The translations under genes were made by a program, and so were the position numbers. Source: Ruminococcus flavefaciens MA2007 (lineage in GTDB: Bacteria > Bacillota > Clostridia > Oscillospirales > Ruminococcaceae). From it: 64,000 nucleotides of DNA. The stretch is from the NCBI RefSeq assembly GCF_000621845.1, contig NZ_JHXF01000007.1, positions 220,194-284,193 of the forward strand. Direction: 5' to 3'. Within the stretch, counting starts at the first letter, position 1. The number at the start of each line of letters is the position of its first letter. The notes beneath the pieces are model-generated. The model did no database searches and was not told where the DNA came from. It saw only the letters and a program-made list of their open reading frames with translations. Below are positions 7,869-15,000 of the stretch, in pieces.

Positions 7869-9137
7869 ATGAACTCAACCGCATTTCATTCTGCTGACAT
7901 TCTTATCCCCAAGGGCTGCGATATGCACAAGTGGTCCGTTATCGCCTGCGACCAGTACACCAGCGAGCCCGAGTACTGGGACGAGGTAAGCACTACAGTC
8001 GGCAGCGCTCCCTCAACGCTGAACCTTATCCTCCCCGAGCTCTACCTCGAGCAGGACGGCGTTGCACAGCGCATTGACAATATCCACACTGCTATGGACA
8101 AGTACCTTGCTGACGGTATCTTCACCGAGTACAAGGACGCTATGGTATACGTTGAGCGCACTCAGAGCAACGGCATTCTCCGTCAGGGTATCGTGGGCGC
8201 TATTGACCTTGAAAAGTACGATTTCTCAAAGGGCAGCACATCAGAGGTAAGAGCTACCGAGGCTACCGTTATCGAGCGTATCCCTCCCCGTATCAAGGTA
8301 AGACAGGGCGCACCGCTGGAGCTTCCCCACATTATGATACTTATCGACGATCCCGACAATACAGTTATCGAGCCACTTGCAAAGACTGTTTCCGACGACA
8401 GCAAGCTCTATGATTTCGAGCTCATGCAGAACGGCGGCAGCATAAAGGGCTGGCTGGTTGACAAGTCCGCTCAGGAGGCTATCGACAAGGCTCTCTGCGC
8501 ACTTGCCGATCCCGATACATTCTGCAAGAAATACGGCCTCAGCAATACTCCAGTTCTCCTCTATGCTATGGGCGACGGAAATCACTCCCTTGCTACAGCT
8601 AAGGAGTTCTACGAGCAGCTGAAAAAGGCTGCCCCCGATAAGGACTTCTCAAATCACCCTGCACGTTATGCACTGGCTGAGATAGTTAACCTCCACAGCG
8701 AAGCTCTCAAATTCGAGGCTATCCACCGCCTTGTATACGACGTGGACTGCGACAAGCTCATAAACGAGCTCACAGCCGCACTGGAGCTCTCCGAGACTAA
8801 GGTATCCGACCAGTACGTTATCTGCTCATGCAAGGGCACTGAGAAGAAACTCTACATAAACAAGAAGTCCTCAAATCTGTCCGTTGGTTCGCTCCAGAAC
8901 TTCCTTGACAGCTATATCAAGGCAAACGGCGGCAAGATAGACTATATCCACGGCGCTGACACAGTAAAGTCACTGGCTGAAAAGCACAACGGTATCGCAT
9001 TCATTCTCCCCGATATGGACAAGTCACAGCTCTTCCCCACCGTTATCAAGGACGGCGCTCTCCCCAGAAAGACATTCTCCATGGGACACGCCGAGGACAA
9101 GAGATTCTACATCGAGGCACGTAAAATTACAAAGTAA
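7869..9137 (+). CDS. DUF1015 family protein, 422 aa
   Basis: A cytoplasmic protein of the DUF1015 family, whose function is not established to my knowledge. Family marks include KWSVIACDQYTSEPEYW near residues 22-38 and the conserved MGDGNHSLATAKEF near residues 237-250. Length is typical. AAAGGAG precedes ATG 7869, and a terminator follows. Codon use shows a strong preference for CTC, AAG and GAG, as in highly expressed neighbours such as the CE1 gene. No neighbouring gene suggests a pathway. Confidence 0.88.
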   Translation: MNSTAFHSADILIPKGCDMHKWSVIACDQYTSEPEYWDEVSTTVGSAPSTLNLILPELYLEQDGVAQRIDNIHTAMDKYLADGIFTEYKDAMVYVERTQSNGILRQGIVGAIDLEKYDFSKGSTSEVRATEATVIERIPPRIKVRQGAPLELPHIMILIDDPDNTVIEPLAKTVSDDSKLYDFELMQNGGSIKGWLVDKSAQEAIDKALCALADPDTFCKKYGLSNTPVLLYAMGDGNHSLATAKEFYEQLKKAAPDKDFSNHPARYALAEIVNLHSEALKFEAIHRLVYDVDCDKLINELTAALELSETKVSDQYVICSCKGTEKKLYINKKSSNLSVGSLQNFLDSYIKANGGKIDYIHGADTVKSLAEKHNGIAFILPDMDKSQLFPTVIKDGALPRKTFSMGHAEDKRFYIEARKITK

Positions 9138-9141
9138 TCAG

Positions 9142-9169
9142 TAAGGGCGGATTCATATCCGCCCTTTTT
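9142..9169 (+). terminator. Terminator of the DUF1015 gene
   Basis: AAGGGCGGAT / ATCCGCCCTT stem followed by TTTTT. The stem resembles the GGCGGAT palindromes of the GTAGGGG family. Confidence 0.85.
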
Positions 9170-9192
9170 AATTCGGAATACGTAATGTATTG

Positions 9193-9271
9193 TAGGGGGC
9201 GACGCCCACATCGCCCCCTATGAATTCTCAAAAATTACACGGGCTGATGTGGGCATCAGCCCCTACAATCT
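9193..9271. repeat. Paired GTAGGGG palindromes
   Basis: GTAGGGGGCGACG...CGCCCCCTA, AT-rich spacer, then CGGGCTGATG...CATCAGCCCCTAC. It has the same two-hairpin layout as at 2629, 5204 and 12524. Confidence 0.7.
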
Positions 9272-9299
9272 AAATCCTGAAACTTTTGTGCAAAAACTA

Positions 9300-9328
9300 T
9301 TGCTTTTTTGTCATTTGTGTGTTATAAT
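9300..9328 (+). promoter_or_regulatory. Promoter of the second MATE gene
   Basis: TTGCTT (9300-9305), 17-base spacer, TATAAT (9323-9328). Confidence 0.7.
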
Positions 9329-9345
9329 GTAGTTTGGATATGCAT

Positions 9346-9377
9346 TATCGACGCACAGTCCGAGCTGTGTATCGATA
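9346..9377 (+). promoter_or_regulatory. Leader hairpin before the second MATE gene
   Basis: In the ~65-base leader, TATCGA (9346-9351) and CACAG (9354-9358) pair with CTGTG (9365-9369) and TCGATA (9372-9377). The stem ends about 5 bases before the GGGGGG ribosome binding site (9382-9387). It could be an operator or a translational control hairpin. Confidence 0.45.
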
Positions 9378-9400
9378 TATTGGGGGGCAAACATAATTTA

Positions 9401-10744
9401 ATGGACAGAAAACCAATACGACATGATTTTTTCAGGTACATATTGGCGAATGTCATCAGCTCTTTAGGTGTATCGGTATATATTCTTATCGATACTTTTT
9501 TTATTTCAAGGGGAATGGGTTCCGAAGGACTTACCGCTCTTAATCTGTCTCTGCCCGTCTTTAATTTCATCAACGGCTTCGGCCTTATGCTTGGAATCGG
9601 CGGCGGCAGCAAGTTCTCAATGCTTTACTGCCGAACGGAGAGAAAAGAGACAGACGCTATCTACACCAGCGCATTTGCCGCTATACTGGCAATCGGGCTG
9701 CTGTTTGAGATACTGGGTATCTTCTTCTCAAAACAGGTGACGCACCTCCTCGGTGCGGACGCAAGTATCTTCCATATGTCGCAAAGCTACATAAAAACTA
9801 TACTGCTGTTCTCACCTGCTTTCCTTATGAATAACCTCATGGCTTGCTTCATGCGCAACGACAGCGCTCCGCGGCTCGCCATGCTTGGTATGCTGAGCGG
9901 CAGTCTCGTCAATGTCATACTTGACTACGTTTTTATTTTCAGATTCGATATGGGAATGAGGGGAGCTGCTCTTGCTACCTGTATTTCGCCATTCATCAGC
10001 ATGGGAGTAATGAGCATACACTTCATTACGGGCTGGAACGCATTTAGTCTGCGGCTCATGGTCCCGTCGCTGAGCACCATAAAGGAGATAGTCTCGCTGG
10101 GACTTCACTCCTTCTTCTCCGAGGTCTCAGGCGGTATCGTGATAATGATATTCAACTTCGTTATCTACCGCATATCGGGCAATACAGGCATAGCCGCCTA
10201 TGGTGTAATCGCTAATATCGCCATAATTTTCACGGCTATATACGCAGGTATCGCCAGCGGTATACAGCCGCTGATGTGCCGCTATCACGGGCGCAGCGAC
10301 ACCTCCGCTATAAGATATGTACTGCGGCTTGCACTGAGAACAGCGGTGATATTCTCTGTTTTTGCATATACTGCCGTATTCTTTGGCACATCGTATATAG
10401 TGGGAGTATTCAACAGCAGCGGCAGCTCAATGCTGAAAAGCATAGCAGAAACAGGACTCCGAGAGTACTTCCTGTTCATGCCGTTCATGGGCGCAAATAC
10501 CATACTTTCGGTCTATTTCACATCTAAGGAAATGCCGAAGCAGGCACAGCTCATATCGCTTATGCGCGGAACTATCCTCATAATACCTCTTGCTTTCATA
10601 GCCTATGTGCTCAGAAGCATGTCGGGAGTATGGCTGACTGTTCCCATTGCCGAGATAATAACCACCTTAGTAGGCATGAGCATACTTTTGATACACAACA
10701 GAAAAACATGGACAGAGTCACTGACTCCCATACCTACAAGATAA
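9401..10744 (+). CDS. MATE family efflux transporter, 447 aa
   Basis: A second MATE exporter, with about twelve hydrophobic segments spread over the whole chain, the opening FFRYILANVISSLGVSVYILIDTFFISRG and the internal repeat expected of the fold. I chose ATG 9401 because a GGGGGG site lies upstream and the family normally begins with a short charged segment; the frame opens at 9308, but those extra residues overlap the promoter and leader hairpin. The substrate is unknown. The gene runs straight into the structured element at 10743-11041, its own terminator stem apparently being the outer arms of that element. Confidence 0.92.
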   Translation: MDRKPIRHDFFRYILANVISSLGVSVYILIDTFFISRGMGSEGLTALNLSLPVFNFINGFGLMLGIGGGSKFSMLYCRTERKETDAIYTSAFAAILAIGLLFEILGIFFSKQVTHLLGADASIFHMSQSYIKTILLFSPAFLMNNLMACFMRNDSAPRLAMLGMLSGSLVNVILDYVFIFRFDMGMRGAALATCISPFISMGVMSIHFITGWNAFSLRLMVPSLSTIKEIVSLGLHSFFSEVSGGIVIMIFNFVIYRISGNTGIAAYGVIANIAIIFTAIYAGIASGIQPLMCRYHGRSDTSAIRYVLRLALRTAVIFSVFAYTAVFFGTSYIVGVFNSSGSSMLKSIAETGLREYFLFMPFMGANTILSVYFTSKEMPKQAQLISLMRGTILIIPLAFIAYVLRSMSGVWLTVPIAEIITTLVGMSILLIHNRKTWTESLTPIPTR

Positions 10745-11041
10745 AAAGCAGTATCTTAACCATAACACTTATATAGAAGTTTATAGTTATTTATCGGGGG
10801 AAACCTTTCTGAGGAAAGGTTCTCCCCCGAACCCCTTTCCAAAGACTTTTAGCTGATTTTTTCTATAAAAGAGCCCCTCTGTAGTTTTTACAAAGGGGCA
10901 AGTTTATTTTTGGGGCTCTTTTATAGAAAAAATGAAATAATGGTCTTGAAACAGATACGAGAAAAGCCCTTCTCAAAAGGGCTCTCTCAATAATAATTAT
11001 AAAACCACTGTATAAGCACTATGGTTAAGATACTGCTTTTT
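10743..11041 (+). mobile_element. Terminator-loop element family 1, copy 1
   Basis: The outer arms AAAAAGCAGTATC and GATACTGCTTTTT form a gene-specific terminator stem for the convergent genes on both sides. Inside are TTAACCATA ends with TATATAGAAGTTT, then a GGGGGAAACCTTTC / GAAAGGTTCTCCCCC hairpin, a conserved CCCCTTTCCAAAGACTTTTA stretch, a central stem TTTCTATAAAAGAGCCCC / GGGGCTCTTTTATAGAAA holding a smaller hairpin with a T-run, and a right-hand AAGCCCTTCTCAAAAGGGCTCTC hairpin. The right end reads TATAAGCACTATGGTTAA. No open reading frame of note is present. The layout is shared with 16788-17089 and 63690-63988. Confidence 0.8.
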
Positions 11042-11435
11042 ATAATATCTGCTCGGGCTGTCCCATAGGAGGCATGATGAATGCCTTTGCGTCCTCCAGG
11101 TGGAATGTCTTCATTTTATAGCCTGTTTTCTCGTTGTATATCTCCCTGAGAACAGGACTTGTCTCGAACATTGCGTCCTCATACTTCTTATCGGTATCGA
11201 AGACTATCTTTCCTGTGTAGCGAAGCCATACTCCGTCGGGCTTGCAGGCTACTATCTCGGTGAGAGGATTTGCCAGCATCTGTTTGTAGACTGCCTTGAA
11301 GTCTCCCACAGCGAAATGTACCACGCCGTCTACCTCAACGTGTGCTCCGAAAGGTCTCAGCTTTGGCTGTGCTCCGTCGTTTGTGGCAACATAGAAAATG
11401 CCTGCTTCTGTTAAAAAATCGTTTAATCTGCTCAT
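11040..11435 (-). CDS. Pyridoxamine 5'-phosphate oxidase-fold family protein, 131 aa
   Basis: A small PPOX-class, split-barrel protein that probably binds FMN or a related cofactor. Start MSRLNDFLTEAGIFYVATND, the strand NPLTEIVACKPDGVWLRYTGKIVF and overall length fit the family. Function is unknown; relatives include general stress and heme- or flavin-binding reductases. The AAAGGAGGT ribosome binding site before ATG 11435 is very strong. It lies 43 bases downstream of the cysteine synthase gene in the same direction, so co-transcription is likely. Its stop codon falls on the outer arm of the structured element at 10743-11041. Confidence 0.88.
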   Translation of the reverse strand: MSRLNDFLTEAGIFYVATNDGAQPKLRPFGAHVEVDGVVHFAVGDFKAVYKQMLANPLTEIVACKPDGVWLRYTGKIVFDTDKKYEDAMFETSPVLREIYNEKTGYKMKTFHLEDAKAFIMPPMGQPEQIL

Positions 11436-11478
11436 ATTGGATCGACCTCCTTTTAAAATTTATTCTGAGCCGTTTATA

Positions 11479-12408
11479 TCATTCCTCGAACAGCGGCGTT
11501 GAGAAATATCTCTCCGCAGTATCGGGAAGAATGGTCACTACAGTTTTGCCCTCGCCCAGCTTTTCAGCCAGCTTGAGAGCCGCGGCAACATTAGTACCGC
11601 TTGATATACCGCACATTATACCCTCCTTGGAAGCTAAATCCTTTGCGGTCTGGATAGCCTCCTCATCGGTTACGATGTAGATATCATCGTAGATTTTCTG
11701 ATTGAGGATATCGGGGATTATGCCGTCGCCTATTCCCATTTGCAGGTGAGTTCCGATGTTTCCGCCTGCAAGGATAGCGGCATTTTCGGGCTCTACAGCC
11801 CATATCACCATATCGGGATACTGAGCCTTTAAAGCTTCCCCTATGCCTGTGATAGTTCCGCCTGTGCCGATACCCGAGCAGAAGCCGTCTATCTTGACTG
11901 CTGTCTCTTCAAGTATCTCCAGCGCTGTGTGGTACTTGTGAGCACCGATATTGTTCACATTTGCGAACTGCTGAGGTACGAACACGTTCTCGTCCTCCTC
12001 AGCCATTTTCAGAGCCGTATCGAGACAGGTCTGAATACACTTGCCTATATCGCCGTCATCGTGGATAAGTATGACCTCTGCACCGTAATGGTTCACCAGC
12101 TTGCGGCGCTCCTCGCTTACGGAGTCAGGCATGATGATTATAGTTTTGTAGCCTTTTACAGCTCCCACAAGAGCAAGACCGATACCCTGATTGCCGCTGG
12201 TAGGCTCCACGATTATAGTCCCCTCGTGTATTTTGCCCTCCTTTTCGGCATGGCGTATCATGTTGTAGGCTGTACGTGTTTTGATAGAACCGCCCACGTT
12301 GAGTCCCTCGAACTTAACGTAAACGTCTGCGTTTCCATTTTTGTTCATTCGGTTAAGCTTTATCATGGGAGTATGTCCCATAGCCTCCAGAATGTTGTTG
12401 TATACCAT
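11479..12408 (-). CDS. cysK: Cysteine synthase family protein (O-acetylserine sulfhydrylase-like), 309 aa
   Basis: A PLP enzyme of the fold type II beta family that would make cysteine from O-acetylserine and sulfide. The PLP lysine is Lys43 in GGSIKTR, the substrate loop is PTSGNQGIGLA, and the phosphate cup is GTGGTITG. Two deviations from classical CysK are seen: the residue after the PLP lysine is Thr instead of Asp, and TSGNTG reads TSGNQG. Length is normal. ATG 12408 has an AAGGGG site about 12 bases upstream. The PPOX gene follows in the same direction. CysK assignment is likely, but another amino-acyl specificity is possible. Confidence 0.85.
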   Translation of the reverse strand: MVYNNILEAMGHTPMIKLNRMNKNGNADVYVKFEGLNVGGSIKTRTAYNMIRHAEKEGKIHEGTIIVEPTSGNQGIGLALVGAVKGYKTIIIMPDSVSEERRKLVNHYGAEVILIHDDGDIGKCIQTCLDTALKMAEEDENVFVPQQFANVNNIGAHKYHTALEILEETAVKIDGFCSGIGTGGTITGIGEALKAQYPDMVIWAVEPENAAILAGGNIGTHLQMGIGDGIIPDILNQKIYDDIYIVTDEEAIQTAKDLASKEGIMCGISSGTNVAAALKLAEKLGEGKTVVTILPDTAERYFSTPLFEE

Positions 12409-12439
12409 TAATAAACTACCCCTTAGTTTTTTCAGTTCC

Positions 12440-12600
12440 GATTGATTAGTGCTTAGTTATCATAACTAAGAACCAAGAACTAAGAACTGAGAAATATTAT
12501 GTTTGAAAATACTGTCTTTATGCCGTGTAGGGGCGACGTCCCGCCGCCCGTTAAAAATCAACATTTAATACGGGGCGATGTGGGCATCGCCCCCTACAGA
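12440..12600. repeat. Microrepeat palindrome and paired GTAGGGG hairpins
   Basis: CTTAGTTATCATAACTAAG (12450-12468) is a near-perfect palindrome, followed by AAGAACTAAGAACT repeats. At 12526-12597 a GTAGGGGCGACG...CGCCGCCCGTT unit is followed by an AT-rich spacer and CGGGGCGATG...CATCGCCCCCTAC. Confidence 0.6.
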
Positions 12601-12602
12601 TA

Positions 12603-14612
12603 TCATTCTTCCGCAGAAGCGAACTGGCTTTCGTGACGGGTGAAGAAGTCCGTTCTCGGAGGCAGGAACTTCAGCTTGTGGTCGTTTCCTGTGAAGAATG
12701 TCAGCGGCTCCAGAATAGTATCCCATGACCAGATACGCTCGTCGACTTCAAGATACTCGCGGAGCTTCTCTGTACCGAACGGAGCCATCGGGTGAAGCAG
12801 TACGCCTGTTATCCTTATCATGTAGAACAGGTTTGCAAGAGCCTGCCTGAGAGCTTCCTTGTCGGGATATTCGCCTGTGAGAGCCTTTGCCATGTACTTG
12901 CTGCCGTTGCGGATATAGCTGTCAAGCACATATGTGCACTGGTGGAATGCGAACTTTGACATATGTCTCTCATATTCGAGAACTGCCTTCTTTGCGTCCT
13001 CAACGAACTTCTCCTCGGGAGCGTTGTTTGGCATAACGCCGTCAAGCTCCTTCTGTGCGGTATAGAAAGCTGTTCTTATCATGCGGTTGAAAACATTGGA
13101 CAGGAGCAGACCGTCCTTAACAACGGGATCTGCGTCCTCGGGCTTAGCGTCTGGATTATATGGCTTGGGCATAAAGCTTACGGAGCGCTGTCCCAGACCA
13201 AGTCCCAGCCAGTGCATACGGAGCTGCTCTGGTGTGTAATGGTTCAGCAGGTCGTCAGCCATTGGCGGCTTTACTGCGCCTGAGCTTGAAGCCTTCTTGT
13301 CGAGGAATAAAATGTGGTGGTTAGCCACGATAACAGGGAGCTGCAGCTCTCCGTCGGCAGGTGAAGCAGTCTTTGTTTCGCTCTCCTGCTGTGCCATCCA
13401 CATTGCAGGCTCGGCGATTCCGTAGAAGTAGATATTGTCCTGACCGATGAACTGATAAACGGTAGAATCCTTGCTGCACCAGTAGTCCTTCCACTCGGCT
13501 GTATCATGACCGATAGACTCCAGATATGTCTCAGTGAAAGAGATAGGAGCCCACAGCGACTCAGGCCATACCCATACGGTAAGTCCTTCAACGCCGTCCA
13601 TAACAGGTGCAGGAACGCCCCACTCGATGTTACCTGTGAGACGGAAAGGCACAAGCGTCTTTCCTGTTCTGTAGCGGATACCGTTCTCGGTAAGAACACG
13701 GCAGGCTTCGTCACAGTCGGAAAGCTTGTCGAACTCGATAGTAAAGGAGGGCTTCTTTGGCTCTTCGAGGTAGTTATGCTCAGGCATAGAAGCCTTTATG
13801 CTCATGTACTTTTCCTCGAACTCACGCTTTATGTAGATGACGGGCTTTTTAAGGAACTCGTCGATAGTTTTCCATACAACAGGACGGATATCTTTGCGCT
13901 TTTTCAGCTCCTCAACCCAGTCCTTCATTAGCTGCTCGTAATCGCGGAGCTTGAAATACCAGTTGGTAACGGGCTTCATAGTAGGAGTCTCGCCTGTGAG
14001 GGTGCTGACAGGATTGATGAGGTTCTCAGGCATATACTGATGTCCCATGTCACACTCGTCTGCGTAGCCTTTTTCGGAAGTACAGCCGTCTACAGGGCAC
14101 TTTCCGATTACCTGTCTGCCGTTGAGGAAGCATCCTGCCTTCTCGTCAAAGAACTGCATTGTAGTTATCTGGCTCAGCTGTCCCTTTTTGTGGAGTGAGC
14201 TGATGAAACGGTCTGTTACGGAAGCGTGTATCTCCTTGGAGCGTCCGAGACCTGAAGCCGCAAAAAGGTTGGGAGAAATACCGTAAGCGTCAAGAGTCTC
14301 TTTCTGCTTGTCGTGGTTTTTCTGTACAAAGTCCTCAAGTGAGCCCTCAAACTCGCCGTTCTTGACCTTTACACGCCAGCCCTCTGCGATAGGAGAGCCA
14401 TAGCAGTCCGTACCGCCTACAAATATAACATTGTCCTTGCCTATACGGTCACGCATGAAGCGTGCAAATGTGTCGGCGAAAACGAACATTCCGCCTACAT
14501 GACCAAAATGGAGCTCCTTGTTGCCGTATGGCATACCGCCTGTAACAATACATCTTTTCGGGAACACAGGACGGGGTATCTCAAAATTCTTTTTTTCTTT
14601 ATTGTCTGACAT
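12603..14612 (-). CDS. metG: Methionyl-tRNA synthetase-like protein, 669 aa
   Basis: A class I aminoacyl-tRNA synthetase resembling methionyl-tRNA synthetase; it would charge tRNA with methionine. The HIGH motif reads HFGH (residues 35-38) after VTGGMPYGNKELH. A zinc-knuckle-like cluster has Cys172, Cys177, Cys187 and His191. The KMSKS-equivalent is degenerate: after NHHILFLDK comes KASSS (residues 440-444). The anticodon-binding helical domain fills the C-terminal third; no tRNA-binding (EMAP) domain is present. AGAGGA precedes ATG 14612. No T-box leader is visible. The altered loop and about 100 extra residues before it suggest a divergent subclass; it may not be the cell's only MetRS. Confidence 0.85.
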   Translation of the reverse strand: MSDNKEKKNFEIPRPVFPKRCIVTGGMPYGNKELHFGHVGGMFVFADTFARFMRDRIGKDNVIFVGGTDCYGSPIAEGWRVKVKNGEFEGSLEDFVQKNHDKQKETLDAYGISPNLFAASGLGRSKEIHASVTDRFISSLHKKGQLSQITTMQFFDEKAGCFLNGRQVIGKCPVDGCTSEKGYADECDMGHQYMPENLINPVSTLTGETPTMKPVTNWYFKLRDYEQLMKDWVEELKKRKDIRPVVWKTIDEFLKKPVIYIKREFEEKYMSIKASMPEHNYLEEPKKPSFTIEFDKLSDCDEACRVLTENGIRYRTGKTLVPFRLTGNIEWGVPAPVMDGVEGLTVWVWPESLWAPISFTETYLESIGHDTAEWKDYWCSKDSTVYQFIGQDNIYFYGIAEPAMWMAQQESETKTASPADGELQLPVIVANHHILFLDKKASSSGAVKPPMADDLLNHYTPEQLRMHWLGLGLGQRSVSFMPKPYNPDAKPEDADPVVKDGLLLSNVFNRMIRTAFYTAQKELDGVMPNNAPEEKFVEDAKKAVLEYERHMSKFAFHQCTYVLDSYIRNGSKYMAKALTGEYPDKEALRQALANLFYMIRITGVLLHPMAPFGTEKLREYLEVDERIWSWDTILEPLTFFTGNDHKLKFLPPRTDFFTRHESQFASAEE

Positions 14613-14632
14613 TTTATTTTCCTCTTTTCATA

Positions 14633-14661
14633 TTGACATGAAAAAATGTATCTGATATAAT
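14633..14661 (+). promoter_or_regulatory. Perfect-consensus promoter of a candidate small RNA
   Basis: TTGACA (14633-14638), exact 17-base spacer, TATAAT (14656-14661), pointing away from metG into a region with no protein gene on the plus strand. Confidence 0.75.
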
Positions 14662-14667
14662 AATTTT

Positions 14668-14739
14668 GAAAGCAGAAATGCTATCAGAGATGAGGGAACC
14701 TCCGCTATACTGCGCAGAGGCACTCCCTCATCTTTTTTT
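14668..14739 (+). ncRNA. Candidate ~70-nt small RNA ending in an intrinsic terminator
   Basis: Transcription from the consensus promoter at 14633-14661 would start near 14668. AGATGAGGGA (14688-14697) pairs with TCCCTCATCT (14724-14733), with an inner CCTC..GC / GC..GAGG stem, followed by seven T. The plus strand has no upstream gene that this terminator could serve, so a short transcript of about 70 nt is the simplest reading. The first ~20 nt (AT-rich) could be a seed. It is divergent from metG. Confidence 0.55.
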
Positions 14740-14993
14740 GTAGGGGAGCCCGCCCTCGGGCTCCCGTCAAAATTAATATGTGCTCCATGCGGGAGGGCGA
14801 GGGCGCCCTCCCCTACACATGGATTTGATATATTTGCATTGTAACCTGCGGACGACCAATGGTCGTCCCTACAGTGTGTCATGTATAATTTTTGTGTAAT
14901 TGACAGGGCGATGTGGGCATCGCACTCTACAGATCATCATTTATAATTCGTGAGTTATTGGCAGGCGAACACTGTTCGCCCCTACAAAACTAA
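14739..14993. repeat. Cluster of GTAGGGG-type palindromes between the candidate sRNA and gltX
   Basis: Units include GTAGGGGAGCCCG...CGGGCTCCCG, a GCGGGAGGGC...GCCCTCCCCTAC partner, GGACGACCAATGGTCGTCCCTAC, a GGGCGATG...CATCGC unit and GGCGAACACTGTTCGCCCCTAC. No coding potential beyond repeat-derived frames is seen in 14740-15000. Confidence 0.65.
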
Positions 14994-15000
14994 CGGCTTT

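Noticed and set aside
14613..14760. T-box leader for the methionyl-tRNA synthetase gene
   Set aside because: No T-box sequence or antiterminator core was found on the minus strand; the hairpin there has its T-run on the plus strand.
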